64,000 nt of DNA from Cesiribacter sp964504565 (GTDB lineage Bacteria; Bacteroidota; Bacteroidia; Cytophagales; Cyclobacteriaceae). The notes under the pieces are model-generated. The model made no database searches and was not told the origin of the DNA. It saw nothing but the letters and a program-made list of their open reading frames with translations. Position numbers and translations under genes: made by a program. Below, piece after piece: positions 42,169 through 51,632 of this stretch (its first letter is position 1; each line of letters opens with the position of its first letter). The DNA is taken from positions 124,001 through 188,000 of the forward strand of contig CAZDEY010000006.1 in NCBI GenBank assembly GCA_964504565.1, given 5' to 3'.

Positions 42169-42906
42169 ATGATAAAGATTGTACCTTCTATTGCTGTAAT
42201 GAACCGGCAATGCGTACACGTTGATAAAGCCAATTTCAATAAAGTTACCCGCTACGATGTAAACCCGGTGGAGGTAGCCCAGCGGTTCAAAGACCACGGT
42301 ATTGACCAGATCCATATGGTTGATTTGGACGGAGCCCGCCGCGGCCACCCGGTTAACTATGAGATTTTGGAAACCGTAGCCGGCCACGCTAATATTGATG
42401 TAGATTTTTCCGGCGGTATTACCACTGACGGCGATATTAGCAAAGCTTACGAATACGGAGCTAAATATATAACCGCGGCCAGTATTGCGGTAAGCAATCC
42501 TAAGCAATTTGCCAGTTGGATAATCTCGTACGGCCGGGAAAAAATTACCTTAGGAGCCGATGCCCTGGACGGAAAAATCCAGATACGGGGTTGGCAAAAA
42601 AATACCGAAATAGACATATTTGACCATATTGGGCATTTTTATGACCGGGGCTTGAAGTATGTAAAAACTACCGATATTTCGCGCGACGGCGATATGGAAG
42701 GTCCGGCTTTCGATCTGTATAAGGAACTTATAGCTCGTTTCCCCGGAATTTGTATACTAGCCAGCGGTGGCGTTAGCTCAGTGCAGGATATTGAGAAACT
42801 ACAGGATATTGGCGTATGGGGTGTAATTTTCAATAAAGCCTTCTACGAAGATAAAATTTCTCTAAAGGACATTGAAAAGTTTACCCAGCACACGGCTAGC
42901 TCCTAA
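42169..42906 (+). CDS. HisA-like (beta/alpha)8 protein
   Basis: From the ATG at 42169 the product is 245 residues. The HisA/HisF fold is clear: the half-barrel repeat and both phosphate sites (DVDFSGGITTDGD and ILASGGVSS), plus IHMVDLDGARRG. In HisA a general-base Asp sits in the first strand (PAIDL); here it reads PSIAV, with Ala in its place, while the second Asp (GADALDG) remains. The usual reaction is ProFAR isomerisation in histidine synthesis. No other his gene is near, so it may be either a lineage-specific HisA or a paralogue with another role. Confidence 0.8.
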   Translation: MIKIVPSIAVMNRQCVHVDKANFNKVTRYDVNPVEVAQRFKDHGIDQIHMVDLDGARRGHPVNYEILETVAGHANIDVDFSGGITTDGDISKAYEYGAKYITAASIAVSNPKQFASWIISYGREKITLGADALDGKIQIRGWQKNTEIDIFDHIGHFYDRGLKYVKTTDISRDGDMEGPAFDLYKELIARFPGICILASGGVSSVQDIEKLQDIGVWGVIFNKAFYEDKISLKDIEKFTQHTASS

Positions 42907-42913
42907 ATTTATA

Positions 42914-42935
42914 AAAGCCCGCAGGTGCGGGCTTT
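42914..42935. terminator. Bidirectional terminator
   Basis: A perfect 9-bp stem AAAGCCCGC/GCGGGCTTT lies between two convergent genes, 8 bases after the HisA-like stop. Confidence 0.85.
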
Positions 42936-42939
42936 CTTA

Positions 42940-43527
42940 TTATTCTACTGATTGAAAATTAAGTATAAGTTCCGCGCTTCCTCCTACCGGCACTTCTTCT
43001 AAACCATACTGGTACGCTAGCAAAAAACCAACCAGGTCAAGGTTGAGGCTCTTTTGCAATACCATACGTTCCCCATCTAGTTTAACTACATTAACATCTT
43101 GCAATTCAATAAGGGAAGCCAGCTCTTCCGGTATACCAAACGCCTCGGCCGAAAAGTTACCGCCTAAGGTTATTACGGTACCCTCACTATTCATCAGCCA
43201 GGTATACCCTTCGGTATCAACGTCGCGTTCAGCCAGGCAACTGCCTTCTGTTGGAACAACGGCTAAACTTCCGCCTTCCATAAACTGAAGGGTAAAATTG
43301 TTTTGGCAGCCTAGTTGTTCTTCGGTAAGTGGCAAAGTACCGGTTAAGGGATAGGTTACCCCTTCGTAGGTTAAAAGTAAATCGGCATTAACAGTACTTT
43401 CGTTCAGTTGCCAGTTGCCGCTGGTCAGTAAAATATTCGGGCTGGCCGGCTCGGCAGCATCATCTTTTTTAGAGCAAGCCTGGCTAATTAGCAGTAAACT
43501 CAGTAGGGCGGGTAAAAATTGTTTCAT
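42940..43527 (-). CDS. Lipoprotein of unknown function
   Basis: The 195-residue protein has a lipoprotein signal ending LLLISQACS, with Cys18 as the lipid site and a KKDD sequence after it. The mature part (ILLTSGNWQLNES, a paired-Cys region near residues 93 and 117) resembles Bacteroidota lipocalin-like secreted proteins, a resemblance only. It is monocistronic, convergent with the HisA-like gene. Confidence 0.7.
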   Translation of the reverse strand: MKQFLPALLSLLLISQACSKKDDAAEPASPNILLTSGNWQLNESTVNADLLLTYEGVTYPLTGTLPLTEEQLGCQNNFTLQFMEGGSLAVVPTEGSCLAERDVDTEGYTWLMNSEGTVITLGGNFSAEAFGIPEELASLIELQDVNVVKLDGERMVLQKSLNLDLVGFLLAYQYGLEEVPVGGSAELILNFQSVE

Positions 43528-43756
43528 TTGGTTAAGTAGATTGAGATTATTGTTAAGATATAGAGAATTAAAAACTATCAGTAACTATTTGTTTAGCAAT
43601 AAACTGCAACTGACTATTAAGCTTATGCTGTATATAATTTTATATAAAATTAGTTAATAAAGGTATAAATCTCAGCGTTATCTACCTTAAAATAACAATT
43701 AAAAAAAGCGCGCCCAATAGGCACGCCTTTCTGGTTGTATCTGATTTGCTATCGTC
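43528..43756. other. Intergenic spacer with the OmpA operon terminator
   Basis: This AT-rich stretch holds the upstream region of the lipoprotein gene and a terminator at 43701-43727. No gene is seen. Confidence 0.5.
43701..43727 (-). terminator. Terminator of the adhesin-sprF-ompA operon
   Basis: On the minus strand GCGTGCC-TATT-GGGCGCGC (one T-G pair) runs into TTTTTT, 30 bases after the last gene of the operon. Confidence 0.75.
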
Positions 43757-45136
43757 TTATTTAACCACCTTAATCGTTACCCGGCGGTTACGCTGACGTC
43801 CTTGCGGAGTTTCGTTGCTGGCTATAGGTTCGGCCTCTCCCTTGCCTTTAGCCTGCATACGGCGCTCAGCTAATCCGGCCTGGGCCAGAAATTTTTCGGC
43901 TGAGAGCGCCCGGTTCTCCGATAATTTCTGATTGTACTGTGGGCTACCTATGGCATCGGTATGGCCGGTAAGTTCTACCTGCACCTCGCCCTGCGTATAT
44001 TTCTCAAATAACTCCCGCATTTTTTCCTGAGCCTCGCCACTAAGTTCGTAGCTATCAAAAGCAAAATAAATACTGATGGTTAGCGGGTACACATCTTCTA
44101 CCACAATTGCCTCCTTGCGACTATCGCTTAAATCGGCCATGCTGTTGTCTTGCTCGGTAGGCTGTAGCTCTTCTATTTCTTCTTTGCTTAGCTCCTGAAA
44201 CACAATGGGAACTTCAGCTTTTTTAAGCGTATCCGGCTCGCTTAGAAGTTTAGTTTCGAACAGGTCGGCCAGGCCGCCGTTACGGTTACTGGTAAAAAAA
44301 GCGGTGCTATCATTGGCTATCATCAAGCCGGCATCAAAGCCCTTACTGTTTATTTGCTTGCCCAGGTTTTGGGGCTTGCTCCAGTTAAACCAACCATCAC
44401 CTACGCGTTTACTCACGTAAATATCGGAGTCGCCGTAGCCGCCGTGGCCGTTACTGGCAAAGTAGAGGTACTGCTTATCGCCCGAAAGGTAAGGGGTAAT
44501 TTCGAAGCCTATAGAATTAAGGGTATGCCCCATATGCTGAAGTTCACTCCAGCCGCCGTCTTCGGTTCTAAGGCTTACGTAAAGGTCTTCATCGGCACCT
44601 TTGGGTAATTCCCGGCCTTGCATACTAACAATCATTACTTGGGCATCGGGGCTTACGTAGGCACTATAGAAAAAATCTTCCTTTTTAAGTTTAGGAATAT
44701 CCATTTCCTCTGGGAAGCCCCAGTGATTACCACTACGCTTGGCTACGCTAACACCCGGCAAAACGCTATTTCTTAGCTTATAACTGTTAAGCAGGTAGAC
44801 CTCGTCGCCGGATTGGTTAAAGCCTAGCACGGCATTATTTCCCTTATTGTTTAGGCTAATCAGGGAGTTTTTGGCTTCCTGCCAGGTTCCATCGGCATTG
44901 CGGTTGCTGTACCATATATCGTGGCCGCTAAATTTTCCGCCGGTATTTCCTTCCGAAAGAACCCGCACAAAAAATAGGGAGTTTCCGTCGGCCGAAAGCA
45001 TGGGCAGGGTTTCTTCAGCCGTAGAATTTACTGCTTTGGACATTAACCGGGGCTGGGCAAAATACTGGTCCTGAGCATTAAGGGTCAGGCCACTGAACAG
45101 AGCCAGCAGCAGGGTATATAGTAAATTTGTTTTCAT
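43757..45136 (-). CDS. OmpA-family protein with PD40 repeats
   Basis: The 459-residue protein has a signal peptide (LLYTLLLALFSGLTLNAQ), a WD40-like PD40 beta-propeller (about 35-300, repeats of the type LPMLSADGNSLFFVR and ITPYLSGDKQYLYFASN) and a C-terminal OmpA domain (IYFAFDSYELSG, ELTGHTDAIGSPQYNQKLSENRA) that binds peptidoglycan. Such proteins often accompany PorP/SprF proteins and large T9SS adhesins. It starts 22 bases after sprF and ends the operon. Confidence 0.92.
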   Translation of the reverse strand: MKTNLLYTLLLALFSGLTLNAQDQYFAQPRLMSKAVNSTAEETLPMLSADGNSLFFVRVLSEGNTGGKFSGHDIWYSNRNADGTWQEAKNSLISLNNKGNNAVLGFNQSGDEVYLLNSYKLRNSVLPGVSVAKRSGNHWGFPEEMDIPKLKKEDFFYSAYVSPDAQVMIVSMQGRELPKGADEDLYVSLRTEDGGWSELQHMGHTLNSIGFEITPYLSGDKQYLYFASNGHGGYGDSDIYVSKRVGDGWFNWSKPQNLGKQINSKGFDAGLMIANDSTAFFTSNRNGGLADLFETKLLSEPDTLKKAEVPIVFQELSKEEIEELQPTEQDNSMADLSDSRKEAIVVEDVYPLTISIYFAFDSYELSGEAQEKMRELFEKYTQGEVQVELTGHTDAIGSPQYNQKLSENRALSAEKFLAQAGLAERRMQAKGKGEAEPIASNETPQGRQRNRRVTIKVVK

Positions 45137-45158
45137 GGTGGTTGCGAAGAAAAGTTGG

Positions 45159-46178
45159 TTACCAGAAATAAGGGCGGTGATTTTCGCGGTTACGGAATCG
45201 GAAGCCTAACACTACCTCGTGGCCGCTACCGAACTGATTCTGCATATCCGAAATGTTATGCTCGAAGGCGTAGGCTACCGAGAACCTATTAGATATTTCC
45301 GCCCCCAGCAATACAGCATAGGCCTGCTTATTTTTGTAGGAACCTCCAATCCAGTACGAGTTATCGTACACAACTTTTACGTTCCCAAAAAATTCGGCAG
45401 AATTAAGGTTATTGTAATTGGCTACCAGCCCGGGTCGGAGCTGAACGTCAGGGCTAAGCGAGAAATTATACCCCAACTGCCCGCTGTAGTTCTTATAAAC
45501 TGTTTTATCGGCCAATACATCGTCACTGTTAAAGTTGGCCAGTATTAATTGGCTGGCAGCAAAACCAAGGTAGTACTGCTCGGAATACAGCGTTAAGCCT
45601 ACATTAGCATCAAGCTGGTTTTTAGCTATTCCGCCAGCCTCCAGGGCGTCCCGTACCGGGTCAACTTTTTCCCAATCCCGATCGTGGTAATCTCGGCCCC
45701 CAATTCTGAAACTTTGGTAACCCAGCCCTATACCGGTACTTAACGTAAGTTTGCGGCTTACCGGAATATGATAGGCATAGGATGCTTTGCCGGTGTAGTT
45801 AATAAAATCTCCGTCGTCGTCGGTAGCTAAATAGGCCCCTAAACCGTGGCGTTGCATACGCTTGCGGTAAGCTTCTTCGGTTTCCTGCTCGGTATAGGCT
45901 TCCGGCTCGCTAATTCTTATTGAGTTTTGTCTAATGTCAGGTTGGTAGAAACTACCATTAAAGCTTAAGGTGCTTTGTACCTGGCCAAATTCTTCATCCC
46001 GTACATAACGACCGCCTAACCTTAGCATCCACGATTTCTCAATACCGGAGAGTGCCGGGTTGATGGCATGAGGATTTAAGAAATAGTTATTAAACTGAAA
46101 GTTAGTTTCCGGGCGTTGCTGGCTAAATCCGATTACCGAAACCAGCATCAATATGGTTATTATAAATAGCTTTTTCAT
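45159..46178 (-). CDS. PorP/SprF family outer-membrane protein
   Basis: The 339-residue protein has a signal peptide (KKLFIITILMLVSVIGFS) and the family opening NFQFNNYFLNPHAINPALSGI, followed by repeated amphipathic strands of a beta-barrel, ending GFRFRN. PorP/SprF proteins are T9SS-associated. SprF of Flavobacterium is needed for export and surface attachment of the adhesin SprB, which carries a type B tail, and the gene sits directly after such an adhesin here (14-base gap). Confidence 0.94.
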   Translation of the reverse strand: MKKLFIITILMLVSVIGFSQQRPETNFQFNNYFLNPHAINPALSGIEKSWMLRLGGRYVRDEEFGQVQSTLSFNGSFYQPDIRQNSIRISEPEAYTEQETEEAYRKRMQRHGLGAYLATDDDGDFINYTGKASYAYHIPVSRKLTLSTGIGLGYQSFRIGGRDYHDRDWEKVDPVRDALEAGGIAKNQLDANVGLTLYSEQYYLGFAASQLILANFNSDDVLADKTVYKNYSGQLGYNFSLSPDVQLRPGLVANYNNLNSAEFFGNVKVVYDNSYWIGGSYKNKQAYAVLLGAEISNRFSVAYAFEHNISDMQNQFGSGHEVVLGFRFRNRENHRPYFW

Positions 46179-46192
46179 CTTGATAGTCAGGT

Positions 46193-49100
46193 TTAGCGTA
46201 CTACGGTTAGTTTGCCGGTTATTTCAAACTCTTCCGGCTGCTCAATTATTTCTACTGTATCCTCGTGTTCTTCAGGAATTTCTATTTCGTTAGGCACCAC
46301 TTTCAGTCGATAGTAATAAGTACCATCCGGCACTATATTTCCTTTATAGGTACCGTCCCATTCCTGGTAGTTTTGGTTAGAGGTACTGAACAGGGTAATT
46401 CCCCGGCTATCAAATACTTCCAGTTGAAATTCTTTATAGTCATCCAAACCCAGAATAATCCACTTATCGTTGGCACCATCGCCGTTCGGGGTTATTAGGT
46501 CGGGTATATCGGGTGAGTATTGGTATACTGTCAGGAAAAGCTTGTGAACTACCTTATTATTGTTTACTCCAAAATACGGAGCCGTAGGGCTTGCTGCCTT
46601 TACTGAATCTTCTGAAGTAATGTAATTTTCTATGGCTCGGTCGGCCAATTCAATAACCACTTCCTGGGCGCCTGCCTTATATTGATCAAAGTAAAGGGTT
46701 AGCTGCCACTGATCATTACCTAAATAATTAAATTCGCTAGTAGTAAATGTACTTTCACCAATTAGCACATTAGCTGATTTTATTCTCAGCGATAAATTTT
46801 CGGAGGCAGTTTCTTCATCAGAAACCTCGAAAATAAAGCTGGCTTGCTGCTTACCTACATAAAAGTTGGCTGCTTCCGGCCCACTAATTGTTGGCTCATC
46901 GTTAAAATCAACCACATAGAAGGTACGAGTTGCATTACTTGCTGCTGCAGCCCCGTTGCTATCCTCACCACTCCAGCTTATAGTATGTTTTTCACCTAAG
47001 GCGGCTTCGGGTACGTTACTAGTAAAAAACATATCACCTAACCACTCCGGCGCCCCCTCTAAGTAAGTTGTAGTTACGTAATCGTTATCATCAACATCAC
47101 TAAAAAGTCTGCTTACATCAACTCCAAAGCTTTCGTTAACCATCGCAAACGACGATTTATGGGAGCTACTTGGTGCATCGTTTACCGAATTAACCGTAAC
47201 ATCTAGGGTTTGCTCGTAGGTTTGGTTATCGGCATCAGTAGCCGTAATATCTATCGAAGCCCCACCGTTTTCGTCAGCGTTGGAGACAAGCTTAACCTTA
47301 ATTCTACCATCAGCTTCTATAATGGATGAACTAAGGATTGAATTGTTGTCTTTCGCACTGAACGTAAAGTCAATAGCCTCATCGGCCGGCTGGCCAGGTA
47401 TAATTTCTACATAGTACGTTCCGAAATCCTCGTCTAAGGTAACTGGGTTCTCAGCCAGGGTAAAGTAGGGCGGATCGTTAACCGGAGTAATTGTGATTAC
47501 AACCTCATAAGGTTCGGAGTTAGCATTACCATCATTAGCTATAATGGTTACGGTAACTTCGCCATTTTTATCCTGAATTGAATTAGCGCTTAAAACTCCG
47601 GTAGTTTCGTTTATATCAACATCAATGATACCTGATTCCGAAACATCAGCAATTGTGTAGGTGTAGTTTTCGTCTACTTCATCTTCCGGCTGGTTAGCTG
47701 GCGTTAGTTGCAGGGTTTGCTCCCCTTCAAAATCTTCTTCCAGCACCCACGGGTTTGTTTCGGCGGTAATTTCCGGAGCATCGTTTACCGGGGTAATTAC
47801 TAAAGTAAAGCTCTGGGTATAGGTATTATTCTCTACACTGCCGTCATTAGCCGTTACGGTAAAGGTAAATGGTGTTGCCTGGTTTTTATTTTCTACGGAA
47901 GTGAAAGTAAGCTCGCCGGTAGCAGCATTTAGGCTTAAGTTAACAAAATCAACGCTAGCAGGCTCTACGCTAAAGGTAACGTCGCTCAGCTCGTTATCTA
48001 CATCGGCCAGGTTAATTACGTTTATCTTGCGGTCGCCGGTAAAGTCTTCTTCCAGTACCAGTTCGGTAACATCTAGCTCAAACTGCGGGGCATCGTTAAC
48101 GCCCACTACAGTTACTACCAAATCTTCGCTGGCGCTAACAGCTTCGTCGTTATTAGAAGTTTCCTGGCTTACCGCGCGCACCTGTAGGGTAAAACTACCT
48201 ACGAAATCCGGGGCCGGGCTAATAGTGAGTGTATTTTTCTCGGCTGGCGAAACAGTCCATACGCCGGCCGTTTCAGTACCGGCCGAAAGGCTGGCCCCGG
48301 TTGGTACATTCTCGATTAAATAACGGTCAATAATTTCCGAGCCATCGGTATCCTGCACATCAGCCATAAATTCTAAAGCAATCGGGCTGTCTTCGTTTCC
48401 GGAAGCCGGCTCGGTAGTTACAATAGGCTGGTCGGCTACTGCAATTATAGTTACGGTAATATCCTTACTGCTGGCAAAACCGGCCTCGTCGGTTACCGTT
48501 ACGGTAATAGTTGCCTGGCCACTGGCATTAGCTACCGGTGTGGCTACCATACTACGGTTTGCACCAGCGCCGCTCAGGCTAATTCCTTCGGTAGAGATTA
48601 GTAAGCTGTTGTTAGAAGTGGCAGTAACCATTAAATCACCGGCACTAGAAACTAAATCGCTTACGGTAATGGCCACGGCCTCGGTAGCTACATCTTCATC
48701 CGTATTAATCGAAGCCGGCATAGTTATTTGTGGAGCCGAATTATCTACCTTAAAGGTTCGACTGGTGCCGGCCGGGGCTAAATTTCCTACGTTATCGGCG
48801 GCACTGCCGGCAGCTATGGTTATACCCAGGCTTCCGTCGCCAGTAATATTGCTTATAGTTACCGTGCGTACGTTGCCGGTTCCACTTACGCTAACATCGC
48901 CATTGGCGGTACCGGTTTTATTCAAAGATATTTGTAATTCAGTAAGAAGAATAACTGTAGCCCCGCTATAGGTTACCGTATAAGTAACCGGTCCGCTGGC
49001 AGTCAAATCCGCAGAAGGATTACTAATAACCAGATAAGGAGCTTCGCTGTCTTCAACCGTTATGGTAAAGCTACAGGTAGATTCGTTACCTTCGGCATCT

Positions 49101-51142
49101 ACGGCTTTAAAGGTATTTACCGTGCTACCGCTTGGGAAGAAAGCCCCGCTGGCTAAACCGGCAGTCTGGGTAATGGTAATATTACCTTCGGCCGAACAAT
49201 TATCTACAGCGGTAATTTCGTTAAACTCTACAGTGGCCCCGTTTCGGCCCGATTCAGCTTCTTTAACTATATCATCAGCACAAGCCAGCACCGGACCGCT
49301 ATCGTCTACTACGGTTACGGTAAAGCCACAGGTGGTGGTATTGCCGTATCCATCGGTAACTTCAAACTCATTATAAGTATCGCCTTTAGGGAAGGTTGAG
49401 CCGGAGGCTAAGCCCCGGGTTTGCCGGATGGTAGCCCCGCTACAGTTATCCGAGAAGGGTACAGTATAGTTAACTAGGGCCGAACACTTGTCAATATCGG
49501 CTCCAACCAGCATATCGGCCGGGCAATTTACTACCGGGGGCGAATTGTCCGTAACGGTAACCTCCATAGTACAGGTACCTATGTTGCCGGCTATATCCTC
49601 AATTTGCCATACTACCTGGGTAGTACCCACCGGGTAGGTTGAGCTGGCATTGGCACTACCGGTTTTACTGTTTCTTACCTTAGTTACCGGGCCAATATTA
49701 TCGGAATACTCCGGGGTGGGTATGGTTAGATAAGCCTCGCAGGAAGAACCGGTAGCCGAGGCAACTATAGGTGCCGGACAACTTACTTGCGGCACGGTAT
49801 TATCAACGGTAACTTCATTGCTTGGCCCGGCACCGGCGGCGGTATTTCCGGCATTATCTACGGCGGTACCGCCATTTATAGTTATGCTCAGGTACCCATC
49901 GCCGGAAATATCAATAATTCTTACCGTTCTTTGCGAGGTACCCTCACCGCTAATTTCAACCTGGCCGGTGGCCGTGCCGGTGCTGTTAACGGTAACATCG
50001 GCCGGGCTTAAGGTAATTTCGTCAATTCCGCTGGTAGCATCCGAGTACGAAACTATATAAGTAACCGGGCTAATTTGGGTATAGGGGTAGCTAGGGCCGG
50101 CAATCTGGATGCGCGGCGCGGTATTATCTACGGTATAGTACCTACCAAAGGAATAGCTATCGCGCAGGGCTACTCCGTTTAGGCTTACTATAGTATTGTT
50201 ATTAAGTTGGTCTATTTTAAGGAAGCCATCGCCCTGCACATTGGTCAGGTTTACGCGGTATCTGTCCGGGCTAATTTCTTCAACGCCGGAAATTGTGGCC
50301 GTAGCGGTATTAGAAGAAGCAATCTTGAAATCAGCGGCATCTACGCCGGTTACGCCTTCGTTAAAAATAACTATGAAACTTACCGTACTACTGTTAGTAG
50401 AGCTGCTACCCTCCAGGTTAATTGTTTGAACCGATGGAACTGAAAAGGTTTGGAAATTCCGGATTTGGCCGTAGCTGGTTCCCGCACTATTCTGGCTAAC
50501 TAGGCGATAGTAATAGGTTGTACTGGCCGAAAGCCCGCTAAGGGTATGAGAGTAACTATACGTTCCGGTTCCGGCTGCAACATTTTGCACTCCGTTTGCT
50601 TCAGTAGCCCCAATATTTGGCATTGAGGGCGAAGTGCTATACTGAACCCCAACTTTGGTATCTAGGCCATTATCCATAGTTTCCCCGGTTAAGGTTACAC
50701 TAACTTCGGAGAGCACGGTGGCACTGCCGGTTGCAGCAATAGGGGCTTCATCCACATTTTCCAGGGCTATGGTGACGCTGCGGCTAACACTTTCTTCAGT
50801 AGCCTGGCCGGCATTTGCCGTAACCGTAAAATCCAGGCTAAAACTTGGTATGGTTTCGTAATCCAGAGCTAACGAATTGGCTACCATTAGCATACCCGAA
50901 GCCTCATCAACTTCAAATGCTTCGTTGGTATTGCCGCTATTCAGTACAAATTTAAGTGCCGGGTTGCCAGTCAGAGAACCGGCATCAACTTGGCCTATGG
51001 TGCTTCCGTTGGGCAAATTTTCTTTGATAGAAAAGTTTTGCGCCGATGCGCCACTAGCGCACAGTATGGTTAAGGCGATAGACAGGAAAGCTACTGACCG
51101 CCCTAAGGCGAGGGTAAATCCTTTCTTTGGTAAAGAGTTCAT
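46193..51142 (-). CDS. Giant multidomain adhesin with gliding-motility (type B, CHU_C) C-terminal domain
   Basis: The 1649-residue protein has a signal peptide (to about residue 35), a cadherin-like domain, an Fn3-like domain (YSHTLSGLSASTTYYYRL), Ig-like repeats with DNAGN loops, three HYR domains with paired cysteines (about 450-700), then cadherin-like repeats with VNDAP linkers (about 980-1400), and a last section ending in the CHU_C tail DLITPNGDGANDKW. The tail directs T9SS export and attachment. The many Asp/Asn loops suggest Ca2+-stiffened rods. Likely roles are adhesion or gliding. It is the first gene of the operon behind a good promoter. Confidence 0.93.
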   Translation of the reverse strand: MNSLPKKGFTLALGRSVAFLSIALTILCASGASAQNFSIKENLPNGSTIGQVDAGSLTGNPALKFVLNSGNTNEAFEVDEASGMLMVANSLALDYETIPSFSLDFTVTANAGQATEESVSRSVTIALENVDEAPIAATGSATVLSEVSVTLTGETMDNGLDTKVGVQYSTSPSMPNIGATEANGVQNVAAGTGTYSYSHTLSGLSASTTYYYRLVSQNSAGTSYGQIRNFQTFSVPSVQTINLEGSSSTNSSTVSFIVIFNEGVTGVDAADFKIASSNTATATISGVEEISPDRYRVNLTNVQGDGFLKIDQLNNNTIVSLNGVALRDSYSFGRYYTVDNTAPRIQIAGPSYPYTQISPVTYIVSYSDATSGIDEITLSPADVTVNSTGTATGQVEISGEGTSQRTVRIIDISGDGYLSITINGGTAVDNAGNTAAGAGPSNEVTVDNTVPQVSCPAPIVASATGSSCEAYLTIPTPEYSDNIGPVTKVRNSKTGSANASSTYPVGTTQVVWQIEDIAGNIGTCTMEVTVTDNSPPVVNCPADMLVGADIDKCSALVNYTVPFSDNCSGATIRQTRGLASGSTFPKGDTYNEFEVTDGYGNTTTCGFTVTVVDDSGPVLACADDIVKEAESGRNGATVEFNEITAVDNCSAEGNITITQTAGLASGAFFPSGSTVNTFKAVDAEGNESTCSFTITVEDSEAPYLVISNPSADLTASGPVTYTVTYSGATVILLTELQISLNKTGTANGDVSVSGTGNVRTVTISNITGDGSLGITIAAGSAADNVGNLAPAGTSRTFKVDNSAPQITMPASINTDEDVATEAVAITVSDLVSSAGDLMVTATSNNSLLISTEGISLSGAGANRSMVATPVANASGQATITVTVTDEAGFASSKDITVTIIAVADQPIVTTEPASGNEDSPIALEFMADVQDTDGSEIIDRYLIENVPTGASLSAGTETAGVWTVSPAEKNTLTISPAPDFVGSFTLQVRAVSQETSNNDEAVSASEDLVVTVVGVNDAPQFELDVTELVLEEDFTGDRKINVINLADVDNELSDVTFSVEPASVDFVNLSLNAATGELTFTSVENKNQATPFTFTVTANDGSVENNTYTQSFTLVITPVNDAPEITAETNPWVLEEDFEGEQTLQLTPANQPEDEVDENYTYTIADVSESGIIDVDINETTGVLSANSIQDKNGEVTVTIIANDGNANSEPYEVVITITPVNDPPYFTLAENPVTLDEDFGTYYVEIIPGQPADEAIDFTFSAKDNNSILSSSIIEADGRIKVKLVSNADENGGASIDITATDADNQTYEQTLDVTVNSVNDAPSSSHKSSFAMVNESFGVDVSRLFSDVDDNDYVTTTYLEGAPEWLGDMFFTSNVPEAALGEKHTISWSGEDSNGAAAASNATRTFYVVDFNDEPTISGPEAANFYVGKQQASFIFEVSDEETASENLSLRIKSANVLIGESTFTTSEFNYLGNDQWQLTLYFDQYKAGAQEVVIELADRAIENYITSEDSVKAASPTAPYFGVNNNKVVHKLFLTVYQYSPDIPDLITPNGDGANDKWIILGLDDYKEFQLEVFDSRGITLFSTSNQNYQEWDGTYKGNIVPDGTYYYRLKVVPNEIEIPEEHEDTVEIIEQPEEFEITGKLTVVR

Positions 51143-51632
51143 AAGGTAACTGTCAGCTAAGCGACTTTAGGCCGCCTATTAAATTTTCAGATGGTAACGA
51201 AATACAAAGGTAATGGCCGAAACTTATTTCTCAACTGATTTCAGAAAAAATTTTTCTTTTCTTATAAAAAATGTACCTATTTCAATAATGAAATCATGTT
51301 AGAAAAGTAATGAATAAGCTAATAGGTAAACTTTAGGGTAATTGAGCACGAGCTTTCACCCATAAAGCAGTAGCATGTACCAATTTCCGCGATATTTATT
51401 TCGGCGATCTATTCCATTGAATTTGGAATATTTTTAAATGGAAAATATGGATTTGCACACGAGCATATAGTTAATAATGAGCAATTTAGCTACCCTAAAT
51501 AATGATAAGGCAGGTATTATAATCACCTTAATGCCATAGCTCTTTTAAACTAGAAATGGAGAAAGCTACTACCTTATAGCTAAACTTTAACAAGAATAGT
51601 ATAATGTACAGTTTTTCAGCATTTTATACTAT
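51143..51632. other. 490-nt AT-rich spacer between the adhesin operon and recQ
   Basis: It holds the adhesin promoter on its left side. The rest is AT-rich with no gene, repeat or strong hairpin that I can name. The recQ side shows no clear terminator. Confidence 0.5.
51205..51234 (-). promoter_or_regulatory. Bacteroidota-type promoter of the adhesin operon
   Basis: On the minus strand TACCTTTG (51205-51212) fits TAnnTTTG, and TTGA (51231-51234) lies 18 bp upstream, or 19 bp measured to the TTG. The leader to the start codon would be about 55-60 bases. Confidence 0.65.

Noticed and set aside
47901..51149. Several long plus-strand open frames opposite the adhesin gene
   Set aside because: They are rich in Ser/Thr/Val, lack motifs and mirror the codon bias of the adhesin; such antisense frames are expected.
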